Source: Scenedesmus sp. ARA3 (Eukaryota; Chlorophyta; Chlorophyceae; Sphaeropleales; Scenedesmaceae). From it: a DNA stretch of 64,000 nt. Numbering within the stretch: position 1 is the stretch's first letter; each line of letters opens with the position of its first letter. This document shows, piece after piece, positions 35,454 to 45,735 of the stretch. Under the pieces are notes generated by a model. The model was not told the origin of the DNA. It was given only the letters and a program-made list of their open reading frames with translations, and made no database searches. The DNA lies in the NCBI GenBank assembly GCA_004335835.1, contig RWJK01000685.1, positions 1 through 64,000 on the forward strand, read 5' to 3'. The position numbers and the translations under genes are program-made.

Positions 35454-36839
35454 ATGGCTAGCCTTCTCAGTCGAAGGACAGCAGTGCCCTGCCGCCAGCC
35501 TGGCTCGTTTGCAAAGGCAGCTGGACTTGCACCAAGGCCTGCAGTTGCTGTGCGGTACGCCTCAACCTCCATCCGCTGTGCTTGCCCAGCACTGCTGTGC
35601 ATTGGCAGCACCCACGTCACCACATGACTTGCTACAACATACAGTATGTAGATGCATCTCGCCTGCTGTTATCATGCTGTTGTTCTCAACTTGTTGTGGG
35701 TAACACTGCACGCACGGTTGACTGCATCACACCAGCACGCGTATGCTTGCACACCTCACACAAAAAACTACGCAGCCCAGCCAGTCCCACTCACCCACTT
35801 CCCACTCTGCATGCTCCTGCTTTTCCTGCCAACCCACTCACTCGCTGTGCAGTGCGGCAGCCCAGCAGCACCTACAGCATGCAGCCAGCAGCCTCAGCAG
35901 CAGCAGCAGCAGCAGCAAGCCCCTGCGGCCCAGCCTCAGCAGCAGCAGCAGCAGGCGGCCGCTGCACGTCGCAGCCAACGCATCAGCAGGCGCCCTGCCA
36001 GCGCAGCCAGAGCAGCCCGCCGCACCAGCAGCACCCGCCCTGCAAGGCATGAAGCTAGTACCAGCCGCAATCGCTGTTGCATTTGGCTGCCTGGTGAAGT
36101 TTTTGATCCCTTCGCCAGCTGGCATCACTCCTGAGGCCTGGACACTGTTCAGCACCTTCCTGAGTACTATTCTGGGCCTGGTGGTGCAGCCGCTGCCTGT
36201 GGGCGCGTGGGCGTTCTGTGCGCTGTGCTGCGTGGTGGCCAGCGGCGCGCTGCCGTTTGCAAAAGCGCTGGGTGCCATGACCAGCGAGGTCATCTGGCTC
36301 ATCGTCATCTCCTTCTTCTTTGCAAAGGCGAGTGCAGTAATGCATCAGTATACTTGTGTACCAGCTGTTAGTTTTTTGTATGTACAGCGTGCGTATGGCT
36401 GATCCTGCTGCAACCTTCAGTAGAAGCCTCTTGTTTTGTATAATTAAATTAGGCATGGAGAGCAGTATGGCTGTGGTGATTGCATGCCTTGTTCCGGCTG
36501 CCTTGTAGTACAGCTGGCACTGGCACACGATGGCGCTGCAGGCCAGCCTCCTGGAGCTCACCACGTGCAGCTGCTGCCCCTGCCAGGCGGCGGATGCGCT
36601 GGCCGGCAGGCAGGGGCAGCAGCAAAGGCACAAGCAGTGAAACGCGTCAGTGTCACGACTGGGCCACAGCCACACCTCAGTGGTGCCTGACTTATCACTC
36701 TCCATGTTGCAATCCCAAGCATCTCCTCATGCTGCTGCTGTGCCTCCAGCAGGGCGTTGAGAAGGCCGGGCTGGCTTCTCAACATCTGTGACAACCTGTC
36801 CACAGACAGGACATATATCTTGACTCATTTGTGTCCTCA

Positions 36840-36900
<61 letters not shown>

Positions 36901-39900
36901 GGATTTGAGAAGACTGGGCTGGGTGAGCGCATCGCCAACATCTTCGTGGCAGCCATGGGCAAGTCCACGCTGGGCCTGGCCTACGGCCTGAGCATTGCAG
37001 AGCTGTTCCTGTCGCCAGCGCTGCCCAGCACCACAGCCAGGTGCGGCCAGCTGATTGGTTGGCAGAGTGATGTGCGTGTTTCATGGTTTGCTATACACGC
37101 AACAAAACGACATAATCATGCATGCTTCACGATACGTTCCGCCCTTGTGAACAGCTGGTGCAACTCCTGTCAGGTCTGTGCAGCGCGTGCATGATCCTTC
37201 CCTACCTCTGCAGCCAGCTCGGTAACTGGGACCTGGCCAACTGCGCTCCGCCTGAGATGGAGCTTACATCTGTAGCTGTTATCTGTATCTCTTGGCACTC
37301 GCAGGGCTGGTGGCATCTTCGTGCCCATCATCAAGTTCCTGTCCAAGAGCGTCAACGGCGACCCCGAGACCGGCGGCCGCAAGAAGATGGGCGCCTTCCT
37401 CATGCAGTCGCAGCTGCAGCAGAGCAGCTACAGCAGTGCACTGTTCCTCACCAGCGGCGCGCAGAACCTGCTGTGCCTCAACCTGGCGGCGGAGCTAGGT
37501 GAGGCTGCATGCTGTGTTATTTCAAGTTGTTGCCTGCTTGCTTGCTTGCGTTATCTGGGGCTGATTTGCTGCCAACTACTATCACGTTGATGACGACAAG
37601 CCTGGCTGGTGCTGGTGGTGGGGCGGTGCCCCACATCTGAAGCCAGCAGCCTGCTGTGCCTGAACCTGGCGGCAGAGCTAGCTGAGGCTCCATGTTCTGC
37701 CGTGTGATGTTTTGATATATTGTTGCTTGCCTCCTTGTCCGGGGCTAAACCTGCTGTGCCTGAACCTGGCGGCAGAGCCGGGTGAGGCTTCATGTTATGC
37801 TCTTGCTGGCTTGCTGGCTTGTCAGGGGCTGAACCCCTCATGCATTTTGGTGTTGAACATAAGCATGGCTTGTGTTTGTAGCGTGATGGTGCCTCGTCTG
37901 AAGCCAGCAGCAGCAACACAACGTTATGAGAGTTGACTGAGCTGCTTACACCTTACCAAGCGGTCCTGCTGCAGCAGGTTCATGCATCACGATGCCAACA
38001 CACAGCAGCACCTCCCAACAGCTGGCTGCAGGCACAACTATGGAACTCAACTTGCCCGTGCTGAATGTGCTGTGCAGGTGTTGTGGTGCCTGATGCGTGG
38101 ACCACCTGGTTTGTGGGCTGCCTGCCTCCTGCCATCCTGGGAATGGTCATCACACCCATCCTGCTGTTCAAGATGTTCCCGCCCGAGGTGAGTAGACTTG
38201 TCTAATTACACCATGTTATCTAGGCCGGCAGCTGCGCTTGTCAGCTGCTTGCAGGAATCGCTCTGTATGTATGCAGTGCATGCTTTGCAGCTGGCGGCTG
38301 CAGCGGCAAGCAGCTTCCACCTCAACATACAGCTGGCACTGCAGCTGCTGTAGTCGTCGGGGTTGGCACCCGTGCGGTGCCTTTGCTGCAACAGCATGTC
38401 GAACCCCAAATCGACCAAAGCCCCGCATCACAACCCCTGGTTCTCCACACACTTACTATGTCGTCACAAGAATCACACCCTGATCTGAAACGCACACAGA
38501 TCAAGGAGACCCCTGCGGCGCCCGCGCTTGCCACGCAGAACCTGGCCAAGATGGGCCCCATGTCAGCCATGCATTGAAAAGCATAAGTGCACAGTGCCAA
38601 CCCGCTGTTCAACCTGCAATGCAGCTGGTGCCACAGTTACCAAGCACTGAAGCACCTTGCAGACACTGCTGTGCTCCACACCCGGCACTAACAATACATT
38701 AACTCCACCCTGCACGCAGATTAAGGAGACGCCTGAGGCGCCCACGCTGGCCAAGCAGAACCTGGCCAAGATGGGACCCATGTCAGCAGGCGAGAAGATC
38801 ACACTGGCCACCATCAGCGGCGCTGTCGTGCTGTGGATGTTTGGCGACGCCATCGGCTGCCCCGCGGTGCTGGCAGCCATGCTGGCGCTGGGCACGCTGC
38901 TGGTGACAGGTGCGTAGCTTGAGATCACACGGCAATGTTGAATTTACTCTGCTGCCTTGCTCGCGGCGGCACCAGCCATGCTGGCGCTGGGCACGCTGCT
39001 AACAGGTGCGCAGCAGGCTTGCACAAAATGCACTCGGATCACACAGCAATCCTGCAAGCAGCTGCAGCCATTTTACTGGCAGCTGGGCACGCTGCCGGTG
39101 ACAGGTGTGCAGCATGCACTCAATGCTGCACTCAGGCAGCTCTCCTGTAAGCAGCTGCAGCAACGGTACTGCACTGCACACCAGTCATAATGCAGCAGCA
39201 TACCAGTCATAATGCAGCAGCCAGATGCTTTGCAGGCTGCAGAGGGGTAAGCTGTTGCAACTTGTGGCGTGTGCACAGCTTCCAGGGACACCAGCTCTTG
39301 CAGCTGCACCTTTCCCCCTTCCATCGGCAATGCATGATATGTCAGCGCATTACGGTGAACCTTTGAGCGGCACATACAGGATCTGACCTCCCTTTCGCTG
39401 CTTGGTGCCATCCTGTGGCTTGCCGCTGTGGGCCCCTCGCTGCATCCCGCCAGGCGTGCTGACGTGGCGCGACTGCCAAGACAAGCATTCGCTTCCAGCA
39501 CAATCCTTGATGCAGTGACTGCTGGTGCCCACAAGCCAGCTGATCTGACTGGTGCTGCCTCGCTGTCCTGCTGCTGTGTCCTCCCTCTGCTGCCAGGCGT
39601 GCTGACGTGGCGCGACTGCCTGGAGTACACGCCCGCCTGGGATACCCTCATCTGGTTCGCCATCCTCATCAGCATGAGCAACGGGCTCAACGAGTCGGGC
39701 CTCATCAGCAGCTTCGCCGGCGTGGTGGGCAACCAGCTCAACGCACTCAACCTGGGCTGGCAGGTGCGCGGCGGCATTGTGTGTTGTGTGTCATCAGTTC
39801 TGCTCACGTTTCAGAGCCGTTGAATATCAACAGTCGCACATGGCAAGCTGCCATGCAGATGTGACAGCCGGCTGTGGCTGTTCCGAGTGTTGCATGCTTA

Positions 39901-40844
39901 AGGTAACAAGCAGCGGGGCAGATGAGCAGCAAAGGAGCCAGCAGCACGGCTTGCAACAGCATGGACACACCAACGGTTGTGCATTGAGTCGGCTGGCGAG
40001 GCTCGATCATCAGCAAGCCATGCCAACGGCGCACATGCAGCTCTTGCTAGCTGGGAACAACGGGCTGTTTGACACTGTGCACAACCGTGCGTGCTACGCT
40101 GACATATGCCTTCGTTGTTCCTGCCTGCTGCCACCCTACTTTTGCGTTGCTGCCTGCAGCCGGTGTTCTTCATCCTGCACTTTGCCTTCTTCGCGCTGCA
40201 CTACCTGTTCGCCAGCCAGACGGCGCACATTGGCGCGCTGTACGCGGCATTCCTGGCCATGATGCTTGCATCAGGTGCGGCGGTTACGTATGCTGTTGTT
40301 GTTGTTGTGCATCGGCGGTCGCACTAGCTCGCATCTGTGGCTGCACCCAAGCATTGCCCTTCCAATCGCTCACGTGGTCATTTGTGCATGCGATTCGAAA
40401 ACTTGCACCGCCACGCGCCTGCGTTCATGCTCTGTGCTCTGGGTGCCTTTGGCATGCAGCAGTTTCACCTTCGTCAGTCGGTTCTGCCTGCTCTTCTGGC
40501 TGCCTGGAGATGCTTTCCGCGGGCATCAACAGCTGCCTGTGCTGCCGTGCAAGTGCACTTGCCTTTCTTTCCGTTCAACCAACACGCTGCTCCCTCTCTC
40601 TGTTTCGTCTCGCCGCTGCCGCGCAGGCTGCCCTGGCATGCTGTCCGCGCTGTCGCTGGCCTACAATGGCAACCTGTTTGGCGGCATCACGCACTTTGCC
40701 AGCGGCCAAGCGGCCATCTTCTACGGCTCAGGCTTCAACAGCCTCTCAGAGTTCTTCCTGTACGGAGCAATCTTCGGCTTCCTCAGCCTGGCACTCACAC
40801 TCGGCGTGGGCTGGCCCTGGTGGAAATTCCTGGGCTGGTTCTAG
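35454..40844 (+). CDS. DIT1: Plastid 2-oxoglutarate/malate-type dicarboxylate translocator (DASS/SLC13 family)
   Basis: Nine exons: 35454-35554, 35853-36327, 36901-37040, 37305-37498, 38078-38187, 38720-38909, 39597-39763, 40160-40274 and 40627-40844. They give 569 residues, close to plant DiT1. The family exchanges 2-oxoglutarate, malate and related acids across the inner envelope for ammonia assimilation and photorespiration. Residues 1 to about 100 are an Arg/Ser/Gln-rich transit peptide. About a dozen hydrophobic segments follow. Signatures include TSEVIWLIVISFFFAKGFEK, TGLGERIA, LSPALPSTTARAGGIFVPII (substrate-binding hairpin, split by an intron), SGAQNLLCLNLAAELG, WRDCLEYTPAWDTLIWF and SMSNGLNESG. 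It ends PWWKFLGWF. The intron after exon 2 uses a GC donor (AAG then GCGAGT). The sequence alone does not separate DiT1 from DiT2 substrate preference. Several exon edges are duplicated into introns and the 3' flank. Confidence 0.94.
36841..36893 (+). repeat. (CTG)n microsatellite before exon 3 of the dicarboxylate translocator
   Basis: Nearly 18 perfect CTG units end seven bases before exon 3, where they form the polypyrimidine-like tract of the acceptor. Confidence 0.92.
37455..37800 (+). repeat. Three copies of the translocator exon 4 donor region
   Basis: The real end (CTGCTGTGCCTCAACCTGGC, about 37468) is followed by copies at about 37650 and 37750. Both carry CTC to CTG and GCG to GCA synonymous changes. 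The first copy has lost the GT (CTGAGG). The second keeps GTGAGG. Confidence 0.88.
38497..38800 (+). repeat. Duplicated 5' part of translocator exon 6 (pseudo-exon)
   Basis: A copy of the acceptor and first 70 or so bases of exon 6 lies at 38500-38577, 220 bp before the real exon start at 38720. It reads IKETPAAPALATQNLAKMGP, and the frame then ends in MH-stop. There are five synonymous and three amino-acid changes in 23 codons. Use of this acceptor would truncate the transporter. Confidence 0.9.
38876..39113 (+). repeat. Three copies of the translocator exon 6 donor region
   Basis: GCTGGCGCTGGGCACGCTGC with the ACAGGTGCG donor (real, 38881-38914) recurs at about 38979-39008 and, more diverged, at about 39083-39113. 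All three keep ACAG-GT. Confidence 0.87.
39449..39625 (+). repeat. Echo of the translocator exon 7 acceptor
   Basis: GCCAGGCGTGCTGACGTGGCGCGACTGCC at 39449 is identical over 29 bases to the real acceptor and exon start at 39592, an offset of 143 bp. The full word is given by position only beyond its first 20 bases. Confidence 0.92.
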
Positions 40845-41216
40845 ATGGCAGTTCCTCCGATGTGACGGGAGTCTCTGCACTTTGTTGGGGCAGGCAAGAG
40901 CTCCTAGAGTGATTCTGGGCTGGAGCTCATGGGCTGGCCCTGGTGGAAGTTCCTGGGCTGGTTCTAAGCCGGACAGTTCCTGGGGTGACAAACAACTAAC
41001 CTGGGCGGCGGCTGGCAACTCCACGGTTGTGATGTCACTGTGCTACATCTTGTGCATGGTGGTGCTGTTGCTTAGGGTGATTAGGTGTGCTGCGTGGCAG
41101 TGTGCAGTGGATGGAGGCAAAACGTGGTGCAGCAGCTGCAGCTGTTCGGCTTCCTCAGCCTGGCGCTGACGCTCGGTGTGGGCAGGCCCTGGTGGAAGTT
41201 CCTGGGCTGGTTCTAG
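40807..41216 (+). repeat. Copies of the translocator C-terminal coding end in the 3' flank
   Basis: The end of exon 9 (40807-40844) is repeated at 40931-40967 and, with a longer stretch and a CTGCAG acceptor, at 41142-41216. The last copy is open for 24 codons (GFLSLALTLGVGRPWWKFLG plus WF and stop). It differs from the real exon mainly at synonymous sites. Confidence 0.9.
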
Positions 41217-42762
41217 GTGGAAATTCCAGTTCCAGGTGGATGCTCTCGGCCCGGTTCCAAGCAGCAGCTGCTGGGCTGGTGTTGTGCAGAGCTGTTGACT
41301 GACATGGCGGCATATCTGGCATGGGCTGGTGGCGCCGAGCAGGCTTGTGCTCGGACGCAGCGCTTGCATTGACGAGGAGCGGTAGCGTGACAGCTTGTTG
41401 TGGGACCGCAGCAGTGCGTTGATATTTCACACTCAGCAGAGTAGTGCTCACGGCACAGTAGTACAATGCGTCGGATTTTGCTGACCAGGGCAGGCGATTG
41501 ATGATATTTTGTGTGGCTGGCTTGCAGATACCGCTTTTTGCATCCTTGGCTGCAATGGTGCTGCTGTCTACCAACTGTGTTGTGAGACAGGGGTCAGGAT
41601 AGTACGGTCTGCGTCCTTTGGATCCTGGCTTTGTCTAGAATGCGTCATTTTACCATCAATTCGACTTGTGCGGTCGTCGGCGCAAGTGTGTGATGTCAGC
41701 TGCCACAGACATACACACACTCTCGCGCCAACTGTGTGACCCCTGTGCAGTGCCTGCTGCGCGTTGTGCTGCTAGCTGAGGTGGTGCTGCGTTGCCGCCA
41801 CATGTTGGTGTATGCAGTTGTATGATGCTGTGGCGGAGTTTGTGTGCAAGAGGGCAAATGCGTGCTGGTGCTTAACTGGTGCGCAGGGTGGCTGGTGGCG
41901 CCTGCAACGCTTGCAGGTGGGTGGGGCATGCCAGGTCAGCATCATGCCAGGTCAGCATGTGAGCGCCCTCGGTGTTTGGGATGTGCCACATGCCGTGGTC
42001 TGCTGTTGTGGCTGCAGCGTGGTTTGCACAAGTGGTGTGTTCATCAGGATCTAATGACAGGTTGTATTGTTTCACTGTAGGGTATCACCTTCAGACAAGA
42101 CGGCTGCTTGCTGTGGTCTGGGGTGCATACGCCTGATGCTGCATGAAACTAAGCAGCAAGTGCAGTGGCTGCACGGTGCTGTACAGCGCTGGCTGTTGGC
42201 CACGCCATGGCGCTGTTGGTCTGCAAAAGACACGATCAGGTTGGGCACATGATAGTTGGGTATCCCTGTGTCGTATGCATTCACACCGTGGCAGCATGAG
42301 CTGTTCTGCTACATGATGTGCCTGGCATGGATACTACCTGCCAGGAGCAGCAGTGCTGGGGCAGGATTTGATTATTGGTGCACAGGTGTATGGCAGCTGG
42401 CTGCTCTTGCTCAACACAGATTATGTGGTTGCTGGGTTGGGCTGGTGTGGCTAAGCTTCCTAGGAACCAGGGCTGGGTTCGTGACAATGGGGAGCGCTGA
42501 GCGCCCGTTGTCTGATTAAGGACGACAAAATTTACATATGGCCATACATGGTCAATGGGACAGTCAACTTTGCATGACAGTAGTACGCAGCAGTAAAGCA
42601 GGCATACACACACCCCAATACATGAAATTTACACTACTGCCCCTCCTGCTTCTTGCGAGGCAAACTTAAACCACACACACCTGTGTTGAGATTGACAACC
42701 ATGGAGTCACTGACAAGGTGTCACTACCAGGACTACGGCTGACTACAAGAGCGCTGAAGACC

Positions 42763-42814
42763 GTCAGTGCCGTTGCCCCCAAAAGGCATCATGGCCTTTT
42801 GGGACGGCACTGAC
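42763..42814. repeat. 52-bp interrupted inverted repeat (hairpin)
   Basis: The outer arms GTCAGTGCCGT (42763-42773) and ACGGCACTGAC (42804-42814) are perfect complements. The inner arms CCCAAAAGGC (42778-42787) and GCCTTTTGGG (42794-42803) are also perfect. A four-base bulge (42774-42777) and a six-base loop remain unpaired. The stem totals 21 pairs. Confidence 0.92.
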
Positions 42815-42851
42815 CAGGTGTTGTTATGAATGCAGGTAATGCAAAAGACAC

Positions 42852-42926
42852 ATAGGAGCAGAAGATGGCGTTGATGCTATGGCTTGATGAGTAACATGAT
42901 GATGATGATTATGATAGGAGCAGAAG
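42852..42926. mobile_element. Small repeated element, copy 1, with 13-bp flanking direct repeats
   Basis: The core starting ATGGCGTTGATGCTATGGCT at 42865 is shared with 45221. It is flanked by perfect 13-bp direct repeats ATAGGAGCAGAAG at 42852-42864 and 42914-42926. The inserted part is 49 bp. Calling it mobile is an inference from the different flanking repeats of the two copies. Confidence 0.6.
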
Positions 42927-43602
42927 CAGGAGCTGCACATGCTTGCAATACGAGGTTCAGCAGCCATGGTGGCTTTTTGGGGGACCACTTCTAGCCATGT
43001 GAGTACTCATTATGCTGCACTATACTTGAAATGATTGACCTGCTTGCACGTTGTACCAATTATACTGGGTTCCTGCAGTCACAGGAGGTGGGCTGATGCA
43101 CAGCAGCCACTACTCTCTGTCCACCAGCTTGGCCAGTTCATTGATGTGTGTAGGAGCTGCACAGGCGCCTGACGGCGTCCTATGCTGACTATGCATTGCA
43201 ACTGATCGTTCACAACCGGCTTAATCTCCTTGCCTCTGTGTTTGACGGGGTACCTCAGCTTGTTGATCGGATCACATGTGTAGGGCAGTGGACTTCGTCT
43301 GTTTTGCAGCCATTCACCCCTAATCATCAAACATTCTACAAGAACGTGTACTTGTCGCGACTGTCTTCAAGCCAATGCGCAGCTCCTTCTCGAGGCTACC
43401 ATAACTGCCCATGTGGTTACACATGTTGACACATGTCTGTAGTAGACACGCTGTCACTGCACTTCCTAGACGACCTTAATTAGCTTGCTCAACACTGTCC
43501 TCACGCAAGATCGACGATCTCACCCCTACGCACCCAGAGTCATCGCTTCGACCGCTTAGCAGACTTGGCCAGGCAATTGCTTGCATCTGTACACCTTTCA
43601 CG

Positions 43603-44475
43603 ATGCTGTCCGCAGACGTTTGCCGCATTGCTCGCAGTGCACCTGTCCAGCGCCGGTAAGCAGCATGCGCATGTGTACTGCGATGCTCCCTGGTGACAGC
43701 AACTGCAGTGTTGCCAGCTGGCTGATCCTGGGCTGACAGTGACACATTGCCAGGTGTCCCTCTGTGCCCATCTTGCATTCTAGCAGACTCAAGCTAGAGC
43801 TGCGTGCGTCTAATTGTGATACATTTCATAACAGTTGATCACCATTGACTGGCTGCTGGGCTGCTTGCAGGCGTGGCGGCGTGCGATGCTTCGCCGCAGC
43901 CCAGGTGTCAGCCCCTGCTGCTTACAAACTCAACTTCAACCAGGTGGGCACTAGGAGTTAAACAAGGCAGAAACTGCAACACATCATGAGACTCAGCTCA
44001 AGTACTGCTGTGCATGTCAAATTGACTGCATGCTGTGTGGCTGGCAACTGCTGGAGCCCGCTGTTGGCAGGAGTGCGAGTAGTGCGACGTGCACTCTGGC
44101 ATGACAGGCTGGACAGCACAGAGCCGGTTAATGACAGAGGGTCTGCTGCACTGCCTGCTACTGCGGTCGCTGCTGCTGCTGCTGCTGCTGGTGCTACAGG
44201 CAGTAGACAAGGCACATGAAGGCAAGCCCATCAAGTGAGTACGTGCCAGCTGTGCTGGGCATCCCAACAACATGCCGAGATGATCCAGCTACATGCTTAT
44301 GCTGCAACAGAATTGACAGATCACTTGGTCTGTCCAACCTGAACATTCTTATGCTGCCAGCAAGCATTGCTGCTTGAACGCAGAGCTGTATTGCAGCAGC
44401 AGCGGCAGCAGCGGCAGCAGACCTGACAATTGGCATGTACGCTCTACAGGTCGCCCAATACTACACCTGCTGTTG

Positions 44476-44511
<36 letters not shown>

Positions 44512-45735
44512 GTGTGTCTGTTCTCATTGTGCTGTCAGGGACATCATCCAGCTGCCTCCATCAGCACTGCAGGGCCTCAGCAAGCGTGCAGACACTGCAC
44601 TGGCAGGTGCTAACCTAGTGGGCGCTGCATGCACAGTCTTCGCAGCAGTGTTGGCTGCACTGCATCCCAGAATGCTGTCTTGTGGGAGTTTCAAAGTTCT
44701 GTCTGTGCTGGGCAGTGAAGCTTACAAGGAGGTTGCTCTTTTGTCATCGCTGCAAGCGGGCATGCGGCTTTGATTGACGCATGCAAGCTGATGCTGCTGC
44801 AAAACAGAAAAAACAGTTGCTGAACCTGCAAGCAGACAGCAGAATCAAATGCATCAGACGGTCCTGTGCCGGGATGCAGCCGCCTGTAACACACACTCAC
44901 TGAATAACCTCTCACTTTGGCGCTGCTACAGCCTTGAATGTGAAGACTGTGCAGCAGCTGGGCAGCTGGAAGCCGTACAAGGCAGCCAAGGCCATGGCAG
45001 CACTGGCAGCAACAGAGGTGGGACCTGTTCCTCGCCACCACTGCCACTGCCAGCAATTCTGACGCTTCGCAACTCTTGATACGACGCAACAGTACTTGCC
45101 AGCCCCTCACCTGCCGGTCACACCTTGCAGCTCTCTGCCTACAAATGCTGGCTGCCCATCCCTTCCGGCTGTTGAACACCACTGAAACTATCACGTCCAT
45201 GCTGTTGGGGCGCGGGGCCGATGGCGTTGATGCTATGGCTTGATGGGTAGCATGATGATGACGTCCATGCTGTGTCGTTTGCAGGAGGCTGGCGGCCGCC
45301 CCGAGGGAGCTGCCTGCAACATCAACGGCCTGCTGGACAAGCAGTGGGAGGTGGCGGCACTGGGCGAGGTGCTGGCAGCGCCACCCTCAGCGCTGCAGGG
45401 CCTGCGACCCAAGTGAGTGCAGCGCTGGCTTGCTGTGTTGCTCTTGCCTATCGCAATAGCTGCCTGCCAATCTTACTGCAGTTCTGGGCAGCTGCGGCTG
45501 CAGGTCCTGCAAGAGCCCCTCACCTGGTTCTTCTCCTCCACTTCCTGTCTCTCCTTCTACTGTTGCCGCCCTCAACGCCGCCGCCGCTGCTGCTGCTGCT
45601 GCCAGGAGTGACGAGGTGCTGGGTGAGCTGGGCATCAGGAGCGTGCAGGACCTGGCTGACTGGAAGTACGCGGCGTGGGCTGACGCGCTGGTGACACTGG
45701 CCGAATATGAGCGGGCAGACTTCAGCTCCTCCTGA
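43603..45735 (+). CDS. Probable plastid protein with two helix-hairpin-like repeats (190 aa)
   Basis: Seven exons: 43603-43655, 43871-43943, 44200-44234, 44539-44606, 44932-45017, 45285-45412 and 45606-45735. All are in phase and give 190 residues. The first 35 or so residues (MLSADVCRIARSAPVQRRRG and on) resemble a plastid transit peptide. The mature protein is two copies of one 62-residue unit: a helix with (V/L)DK, then PPSALQGL, then a hairpin motif, LNVKTVQQLGSWKPYKAAKA in the first and LGIRSVQDLADWKYAAWADA in the second, ending LAATE or LAEYE. The motif 'Leu-Gly-Ile-x-Ser/Thr-Val-x-x-Leu-Ala' is typical of helix-hairpin-helix domains of the DUF4332 kind. The function is unknown. Similar proteins may exist in other photosynthetic eukaryotes, but I cannot check this here. 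Confidence 0.83.
45193..45273. mobile_element. Small repeated element, copy 2, with 13-bp flanking direct repeats
   Basis: The core of about 40 bp shared with copy 1 (here 45221-45260) lies in the last intron but one of the hairpin-repeat gene, 11 bp before exon 6. The perfect direct repeats ACGTCCATGCTGT at 45193-45205 and 45261-45273 flank 55 bp. The flanking word is unrelated to that of copy 1. This copy has 15 extra GC-rich bases at its 5' side. Confidence 0.62.

Larger units (their letters stand above)
41217..43602. other. Intergenic region, about 2.4 kb
   Basis: It lies between the translocator and the hairpin-repeat gene. It holds a 52-bp inverted repeat (42763-42814) and one copy of a small repeated element (42852-42926), annotated separately. 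From about 42650 the sequence loses the CAG-rich character of its surroundings, which hints at an inserted segment. I support no coding exon here. Confidence 0.5.

Noticed and set aside
43079..43330. Minus-strand frame resembling part of a transposon protein
   Set aside because: Only 83 codons, no catalytic motif, and no terminal repeats around it.
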